DNA from: Tetmemena sp. SeJ-2015
Lineage: Eukaryota > Ciliophora > Spirotrichea > Sporadotrichida > Oxytrichidae
NCBI GenBank assembly: GCA_027382625.1
Contig: JAJKFJ010022255.1
Span: forward strand, 62,001-126,000
Direction of reading: 5' to 3'
Length of the DNA stretch: 64,000 nt
Part shown: positions 57,133 through 64,000 of the stretch, piece by piece
How positions within the stretch are numbered: position 1 is the first letter of the stretch
Layout of the letters: every line of letters starts with the position of its first letter
Made by a program: the position numbers and the translations under genes
The notes under the pieces: model-generated
The model's input: the letters and a program-made list of their open reading frames with translations, nothing else
What the model was told of the DNA's origin: nothing
Databases searched by the model: none

Positions 57133-59463
57133 TCAGTGCTCAAGGCGGATGAGAGCGACCTCGTTGAAAGTTGGACTTGAGAACTTCTTTCTCACGGCTT
57201 GGAGAGAGCACTTCTCGATGCCTTGGAGTAGGATGCATAAATCTTTTGCGCATGATCTCAGCTATGTCTCAGTGTACCCTGTATATGACTGCATAATAAA
57301 AGTTAAAGGTGAGCAAATTTATGCTATTATAAAAATGCATTTTCTCATCCCAAGCAGGGAGCCTAACCCTCAGAGGTTCACCTACTAGATCGAACTCAGT
57401 CTCAGACTCCTTGTACTTTGGGATGATTTTGAGAGCAAGGAAGAGAGCTGACGAAGCCAAAAGAGAGGGGTTGTACTTCAGCATTCTGTACTCAATCAGT
57501 GGAAGCTCAATCAAATAGCGCGCGAGATTGAACTGCTTGCTGTCTAAGTCAGCAACCTTTGAGAAGCGTTCAAGGAAACGATATAAATTGGATCAATTGC
57601 TTTCATAGAATTGATATGCCGATGGCGTGCACACGTTGAAGTCAAGCTCAGAGAGAAGAGCATACTCTTGCTTGAGGATCTCTTGCTTATCGTATGCCTT
57701 GTCAGTGATATAGACAAAGTCTCTGACTTCTGGAGCGTAAATCTCCTCATATTTTGAAGCTATTAGCATTGCCGTCACTCCCACCAACTGTAACTTGGTT
57801 CTGTGAATCACATGCTTCTCAAGATAAAAGAGCTTCATAAAAATGGCAGGATTCATCTATATGGTAAATTAAGTTTATCTATCAATCAAGTTCACTGTGA
57901 GGAAGAGTGTCTCAGGAAGCAACTTGAACTTGTGATGAACCTCGATCAACCAGTCAACTAGGATAGCTCTCATTTTCTCATTGATGTCATTCTGGATGCT
58001 CATGTAGCCAATCTTGGGAATGTTTTCTCTCTCTGTTTAGATCATATGCTTTGAGCACTCCTCTGCATATTCGGACACGAGTTGTGGGTTGCTAGTGTCG
58101 TCATCTTTATCGATCTCACATATTTACTAATAGTATTAAACCTTCGTGGAGTTCCAGAAGTTTTACAGATTTTGCAACTTCTGCTCAGCTGAGAGCAGTT
58201 GGGGCAAGACCCCCACAACCGGGAATTGACTGCTGCTCATCTCGCAGTTCTCCATGACTTCCTCGATCACATCCTCATTCATCATCTGATCGCCATCTAC
58301 GATGCGATTGTGTGGAAGTGGAACATGAGGTTGGAAGTTATGTATCTGAGCTGGTAATTGCTGCTACCTCAAAGGAGCTTAACTCATTTGCTCGTAAACA
58401 TTCGACTAATGTACACTATCCTGAGAAGTGGAATGATCATTCTGACTCCTTCCATCCCCACTCATCAGATAGTTTTAGGAGAGAGGCGCTGAAGGGTGCA
58501 CAATAGAGTTATTGAAAAGACCATTTCCTTAAGGCTATAAATTTACCCCACCCTAATTGAAGTTTGCCTGAGTATGGGCATGATTAAGAGTGTTTTACTA
58601 AGAGAGGCCACTCCCCATCATGAATGAGAGTTGCTGTTGTTAGTGATTCTGAGCCAGCATTTGAGAAGGAAGCAGACCTGGATTTTAGTCCCTGGCACTT
58701 CTAGTCGAAATGTTGAGAGAGCGCCCGTCTTAGCTGTTGCCTACTCTCCTCTAGAGACCCATCTGAGGTGGGTGTTGATGAGCCTCTGAATTTCCAGCCC
58801 TAGTATTGGGTAGTTGCTAAAATCTGCTGCCGAATTGATGTTACTGCTGTTGCAAATTATTGAAGTCAAAGTGCATAGAGCTATTAGCAGAAGGTAGAGC
58901 ATCAGTATGACTGCCGTGCTAGTGCTGACTCATGAGAGGCATTCCTCTGGAGGAACCAATGAACTTGTGAACTGCTTATGGTATATGGCTCTGGTTGTTG
59001 AAAGGGCCATTACTCTGATGAGAGTTTGTAGCTGCTGACCCGATTTGAGACTTGACCCTTGAAATTTTGACCTACTGCTATGGCAAACCATTCATGTTAC
59101 CATTTCCCTTCTACTCTCCATAGAAGCCGCGACCATCTTGCGGTTGCTAGATGTTCGAGAGGTCCTTTCCAAACGATCGCACATTTTTATTTTCTCTAAA
59201 TCATGTATAGATTAGTGATATCCATTTTAGTAAGTCTTGTTGATGAGGTTATTATCATAAATGCGGTTTGTGTTAGATCTCTCTTTATTAGAGTTTCTGT
59301 GAACTGCTTCTAGTGTCTATGCGCCCATCTGATTTTCAGTGTTGCCAGAGGAAGCTGCATTTTAGGTTTAAAAGTAGGGTTGGAAACGGTTGCGCTGAGT
59401 GCTGTTGGTACTCTACAGGTTTTACTGCTAGAGCATTTGTTATTGAAGAGGCTGCTGCGACAT
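57133..59463 (-). CDS. Mitotic cyclin (A/B type) with Gln/Asn-rich N-terminus
   Basis: CDK regulatory subunit. ATG 59461-59463 starts a Gln/Asn/Ser-rich N-terminus of some 400 residues. The cyclin box follows: [60 protein letters not shown] and [14 protein letters not shown]. The C-terminal cyclin fold includes [20 protein letters not shown] and ends [15 protein letters not shown] at TGA 57133-57135. IESs: 46 bp with pointer ATGCA (57290), 9 bp with pointer CAATT (57586), and probably about 60 bp at a TA pointer near 57830-57880. I saw no clear destruction box in the low-complexity part. One further frame change near 59200 is unresolved. Confidence 0.92.
57290..57340 (-). other. IES in cyclin gene, pointer ATGCA (46 bp)
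   Basis: Copies (TGCAT on +) at 57290-57294 and 57336-57340. Joining gives [20 protein letters not shown]. Confidence 0.88.
57586..57599 (-). other. Nine-bp IES in cyclin gene, pointer CAATT
   Basis: Copies (AATTG on +) at 57586-57590 and 57595-57599, nine bp apart. Removal deletes a TGA and gives [20 protein letters not shown]. Confidence 0.65.
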
Positions 59464-59739
59464 GAACTCGGCTGCAATTATTATGCTGTTGAGTCAAAAT
59501 AAATATGAAGAAGAAATTATAAGAAAATTATTTAAAAAATTTCAAAACCTTCTCTCTCTAACGATTACTAGCAAAGGGATGAACATCTGCTACAGATGTG
59601 TTTTACTTTTATGAATCCAAGTTAATAAAATGGATATGAATAATTAATCTATCATTTCTTAGATGATTTATTGTAATTAAGATAGTGTGAGTGATAGCCG
59701 ATTTTTAATAAGTTTATAATCATATTAGGTGAAGTAGCA

Positions 59740-62089
59740 ATGTCAGAGAAAACACTAATTGCTGACAGCGTGATCTTGCTGGTAGTATTTTGCATGCTTA
59801 TTGGAATGATCTTCATCACATAATTTAAATTGCTCAGATCAGATTTTTAATTAGAATATGACATACAAAGCATTCAAGGTCACACAGTTCCAAGACAAAA
59901 TACTTTTGATGATGCTCTTCTTTTTAGACCTAACTCTTCTTGGTAAGTAATGCCTTAAGTTGAATGATAGGTCTATCTTTTTGAAATCTTAAGTTGCAAA
60001 ACGACTAAAGCACTTCATCTGTACTTTTTGTAGTTGAATCTATAGAAAAGTTAAATTTGAATGGCATAATATTTGGATCGTGGTATATTGATATTTGATG
60101 TAGGTCACTTGCATTTCTACATTTTGAGGGTAGTGGTTTACGCTTTCTATGCTAATCATCCTGACTATGACGAACCGATAGTGGGTCAGTGCTATGGATC
60201 ATTTGCTTCAGTACTCCCTGTTCTCTTGTTTTCAGTTGCAGTCCTATTCAACATCAATAAATGGTAAGCTATCATTCAACAAACTATAAGAAATATAAAT
60301 TCAATTCTTCTTACAAATCCAATTACCAAGGAAACTAAAATGGAGATTTTAGAAGAATTTGACTAACCAAGATTCTTTCATCACCTAAGCAAAGTTAATC
60401 AAATTATTTTAGGATATATTTCTTGCTGAGAATTCAAGAGACGATTAACTAAGACAATGAAGCTTTCAAAAGGCAGTCAATCTATTTGAAGATTTTTATT
60501 CTGATCTGCATAGGAGCAATTGCAGTCACCATCGCTACACTTTTCGGACTATTTTGTGGAAGTGATGACGGCACGTAAGCATCATTTTATAGAATTCTTT
60601 ATCCCTTCTTAAATATCATGTTAGATTCATTGATAAGTTAGGTCTTACTGTGGCATTAATTTAAAGAAGATTATTTTTATATTTAATAATTTACCTGCTC
60701 TTAGGAATAGTATTCTTCATCGCCGGATTCCTATTGCTCAGAAAACTAATATCTTAATTTTAACTCTTATAAATTCTTAGGCATGATTATAAATATTAAT
60801 ATACCCCCTTACATGTAATTTTAAATCGAGCTAAAAATTTTCATTTCTACATATGATATATTGAAACTTATCTCTAATTTTTTTAATTTAATTCTTATTT
60901 TAAGTAGAAAAATTAACATTAAATAAATTGACCTTTAATTCTACAAATTCTAATTTATTAGCAAAAATAAATGCGCATATATTTTTATTTTCTTTTTAAT
61001 AATTGTTTAATTTTTGAGTAAAAGTTATTTTGAGCTTGATTGTTGTTGATTAGGATTTTATATAGTTATTTATCAAAACTATTAATATTTTGTCCTCAAC
61101 AACTATAATTAAGATTTAGTTTTTACATAATTTAAACTAAAGAAGTATTATACAGAATTCTATGACAACGTTAAATGCACTTTATGGACAAGTGCTATCT
61201 TGCTTTCCTTCAGTCTTTTGATTAGAGGAATCCTTAATCTCATTAGATTCACTGACTCAGGAGAGCTTGATTAAGACATTTAATAAATCGGTTATTCAAT
61301 TCTTGATATCCTATTTATAAAGTTAGGATTGACGATAGTGATAATAACGATACAGCATTCGCCCCTCTCTATGACGCATTCATGTTTACGTTCACTGACA
61401 TGATTCCAATTTGCGCTTAACTCTTGTCCATGGTTTTCGGCTTAATAAGAAACAAGAATCTCAAATAGCAGAAGAAAAAATAAAACCATAACCGAAGTCT
61501 AATCAACAATTCAGGCGACCTTTCCAGTCCAGAAGACTTAGCAAAGGTTAAACAGCAGATTTAGTAAAATATTCTCATTTTCTACTTTTTCTTATTATTG
61601 CTATTAAGATGTTTGTGAATAACAACTAGTATCTTGTGCTAGAGGGAGAGCGACTGAACACTTACGGCAGAGATTACCCTGGTGAAGCTGAAGACTCCTT
61701 CCTCAGTCTGACTAGCAGCTGCTCCTATTTCGATCCACCCGTCGAAGATTATCAATATAAGCTTATTCTTTTGATTACTACAGCAAGCCTAACTTCGTCA
61801 ACTTCGGCTAAAATAAAGGCAACTACGCTCTTGGCATGGGCGTTGCACAGAAAAATTAAAAGGACTAGACTAACTTCAGCTCACATCTCTCAAATAACCT
61901 GAGATCTATTAATTCATTATTTCAATTTTAGTATTGCAAAATAACCCAGCAAATGAAGCAAGCCAAGTTTAATTTAAGAAGTAGAAATCTATCAACAACT
62001 AAAAATCTAAAAGAAAGGAAAGTGTCTTCAATTTCCTGAAAAGGAAAAACACTGGGGATAGTGATATTGAAAATCTAGAAACGAGATGA
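59740..62089 (+). CDS. Multi-pass membrane protein, receptor-like, unidentified
   Basis: ATG 59740, TGA 62087-62089. About seven hydrophobic segments: SVILLVVFCMLIGMIFIT, ILLMMLFFLDLTLL, SFASVLPVLLFSVAVLF, IFILICIGAIAVTIATLFGL, LIIYLLLGIVFFIAGFLLL, TSAILLSFSLLIRGILNLI, FMFTFTDMIPICAQLLSMVF. A hydrophilic Asn/Lys-rich tail follows. GT-AG introns are clear after TLTLL (about 59944), at 60263-60412 and after GSDDGT. AT-rich stretch 60760-61130 contains no coding. IESs with pointers GATTA (61747) and AAATAACC (61892) restore the tail. A seven-segment layout suggests a GPCR or TOM1-like protein, but no family motif is decisive. Confidence 0.65.
61747..61777 (+). other. IES, pointer GATTA (26 bp)
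   Basis: Copies at 61747-61751 and 61773-61777. Joining gives VEDYYSKPNFVNFGQNKGNY. Confidence 0.85.
61892..61946 (+). other. IES, pointer AAATAACC (47 bp)
   Basis: Copies at 61892-61899 and 61939-61946. Joining gives NFSSHLSNNPANEASQVQFK. Confidence 0.85.
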
Positions 62090-62422
62090 AGAGCACAAGA
62101 ATACATTCAATACAAACAACAGATCAATTATAACACTATCAAGCTTTGGGCATTAATTTAAAGACATATTATTTATTCGATTTTAAAGGGCTTAAGAAAT
62201 GCCAGTCCTATATTAGTTTGAAATTAGACTCTAATCAGCAACTTTTTAACAATCTAAAGTTGCCATCATCGAATATATATCAACCTTCACTCTTGTTTGT
62301 ACATACTTAAGGGTTGGATTCTAATTAGCTATAAAACTTTATGATTAAGTTAATTTAAGCTTCTATTTCACATAAGTCTTTTAAATAGAATCATATAGTT
62401 AGCTCTGTGCCAGTTGGGAAAC

Positions 62423-63530
62423 TCATCCAACTTAAATAAACAGTAATTTAATTTGTGAATTATCCATTTCCATAGTGATTGGGTTTGTGATCATGGCACC
62501 TGATTTTGCGACTGTGCGGTATCCATGCGGTAGGACTATTCTCTGAACATCCTCTGGATTGATGTATTAGTTCCACTCATGAGTTCCCATAGGCACCATC
62601 TTCAGGATGTGCTCTGCCACTATAACGAAATTACTTTAAAATTTAAAGTACTTAGAATTGTGAGGAAGTAACTCTCTGGCGTCTTTGCGATCGTGCTTAA
62701 AAAGAAATAGCCTGTCTCTGGCTTTACTAAACTTAGGCAAGTTTTAAAGAATTCCTCTTGGTTGCTAGCATGCTCTATCACTTCAGAGAGACAAACCAAG
62801 TCGTACTGTGAATATAAATACAACATTTGACTGCTAATCGGAGTTGAGATTGTGCTGATTTTAATTCAAGGATGATGCTTGCTTATCTTTAATGAGCTAT
62901 TCTACTGTTTAATTTTTGTATTCCACTCTCTTCTAAAGTTCAGAGTCTTGTTTTAGATGAGTTTCAGCTAGTTATAATTTATAAGAGAGATTAAATTATG
63001 ATGATCAATATAAATGCACTTGTCAGTAGGGTCTACTCCTGTTACTTTCCCAAATCCGAGTCTGCCCAAACTTTCACTTAAAATACCAGCTCCACACCCA
63101 ATATCAAGAGCTCTCATTTATTTAAGTGGCTATTACAATAATGCATTATGAATTTTGGAGAAGAGTTATTCTTATGGAACTGATGACTTAATGTCAGATA
63201 GGATGTGGTTTCTGATGAAGTTGGCTCTGACTTTATTGAATTTGTGAAGCATAGCCTGTGGTCCTGTGGGAGACCACCAGTCATCAAGTTGCCTGTAGAA
63301 TTCCACCTCCTTCTATCTTACACTTCCCTGCTGCTCACTATATATCGTATTAGGTATGAAATGAAGAGAATGAATAAGAGTCTATAACAATCCTTACTTG
63401 CTTGAAAAGATCCTTCTTGGATTTTAGACCGCTTAAATTAGAGCGAGGGAAGATCTATGCTTTAGATAATTCCTGAGAGTGAGGGAGCTTTGATGCATTA
63501 AAGCCACAAATTATATTTATAAGTTTAAAG
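62423..63530 (-). CDS. COQ3: Ubiquinone biosynthesis O-methyltransferase COQ3 (UbiG family)
   Basis: SAM-dependent O-methyltransferase of mitochondrial ubiquinone synthesis. Family landmarks: DDWWSPTGPQAMLHKFNKVR, motif I MRALDIGCGAGILSESLGRL, YDLVCLSEVIEHASNQEEFF, CLSLVKPETGYFFLSTIA and MVPMGTHEWNQYINPEDVQR. Stop TGA 62423-62425. A GT-AG intron separates KKDLFKQ from KEVEFYRQLDD (about 63308-63390). A 17-bp IES with pointer AAGTA (62632-62653) restores FLTILSNFVIVAEHILKMVP. The frame stays open upstream to about 63530 (WVPFKLINIICGFNASK) without an ATG, so the start, and any mitochondrial presequence, is unresolved or on an MDS elsewhere. Confidence 0.92.
62632..62653 (-). other. IES in COQ3, pointer AAGTA (17 bp)
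   Basis: Copies (TACTT on +) at 62632-62636 and 62649-62653. Confidence 0.75.
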
Positions 63531-63666
63531 GGTACCCAAATTTCTAACCCAAAATTCTTATCTATAAATTCTTATGGCAAATATTTAAGGTATTTAAAAG
63601 TATCCCAGTTTTGATTATAAGAGTGATAAATTATAATTACATTAGATAAATTACGAACTAAAAGAA

Positions 63667-64000
63667 ATGAGTCAGTCTTTGGAAGAAATTATTGGCAAGC
63701 AAGTTAGATACGATGCTGCAACTGTAGAGCTCTCAACGCTACTTTAATCAGGAGCTGAGTTTATTGGCATCTATTTCGGTGCTCACTGGGCCCCTCCTTG
63801 CCGTTTATTCACAGGAGCACTTGAGGAATTCTACAATAACATTAACTTCCAGGGCCAGAAAAAGAATGAAGGTAAGTTTTGGATGGAACTACCATTTCAC
63901 TAACTTAATTCTGTTATGCGAACATGTTATTGGAGTTGAATAATTAGCTTTATCTTTGAGTATAGAGGAGGAAAAGTCTACTGATAGATTGAATGCGAAC
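63667..64000 (+). CDS. Nucleoredoxin / tryparedoxin-like protein (partial)
   Basis: ATG 63667 gives MSQSLEEIIGKQVRYDAATV, then EFIGIYFGAHWAPPCRLFTG with the redox motif W-A-P-P-C, and ALEEFYNNINFQGQKKNE. This is the start of a thioredoxin-fold domain of the nucleoredoxin type. A GT-AG intron begins near 63872 (gtaagt). The exon that follows near 63967 (GGAAAAGTCTACTGATAG, Gln at TAG) is cut by the window end. Confidence 0.85.

Overview
This window reads as germline (micronuclear) DNA of a ciliate that uses the UAA/UAG = Gln code, most likely a spirotrich of the hypotrich type (Oxytricha/Stylonychia-like). TAA and TAG occur inside conserved domains throughout, and TGA is the only codon that ends proteins. 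Genes carry ordinary GT-AG introns (about 35-325 nt). In addition they are cut by inserts that are not GT-AG, that break the reading frame, and that are bounded by short direct repeats (3-8 bp). Removing one repeat plus the insert restores the conserved protein each time (PPAN, YIPF, cyclophilin, cyclin, IFT57, PRP38, COQ3, amylase). That is the MDS/pointer/IES organisation of germline genes, not a finished macronuclear genome.

Layout. 1-455: 3' end of a plus-strand gene and a small doubtful ORF. 578-21533 (minus): one giant gene encoding an RNF213/mysterin-type AAA+ protein whose frame continues, through IES junctions, into a DENN module. 21832-25828 (plus): PPAN/SSF1, a YIPF Golgi membrane protein, and ribosomal protein uS11/RPS14 with a 325-nt structured intron. 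26010-27075 (plus) holds the 3' half, and 35574-37610 (plus) the 5' half, of one scrambled CFAP100-like gene. The halves are in permuted order and joined by an exact 12-bp pointer. The 8.5 kb between them holds two overlapping nuclear-type genes, a GC-rich island flanked by 62-bp direct repeats, a Dbf4-like gene and prefoldin 2. 37700-41604 (plus): a MORN protein, PRP38 and IFT57. 41819-47831 (plus): Gln/Asn-rich coding blocks, with a second candidate scrambled junction (13-bp pointer). 48245-49737 (minus): secreted alpha-amylase. 50483-64000: a small membrane protein (-), a secretory cyclophilin (+), a multi-pass membrane protein (+), VAC14 (-), a mitotic cyclin with a Gln-rich N-terminus (-), a multi-pass receptor-like protein (+), COQ3 (-) and a nucleoredoxin/tryparedoxin-like gene cut by the window end (+).

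The genes are housekeeping and ciliary functions with no operon logic; neighbours simply share a germline chromosome. All coordinates of interrupted genes span introns and IESs. Many internal frame changes in the longest genes were not resolved one by one, and strain-level or assembly errors cannot be excluded where only one base is missing.
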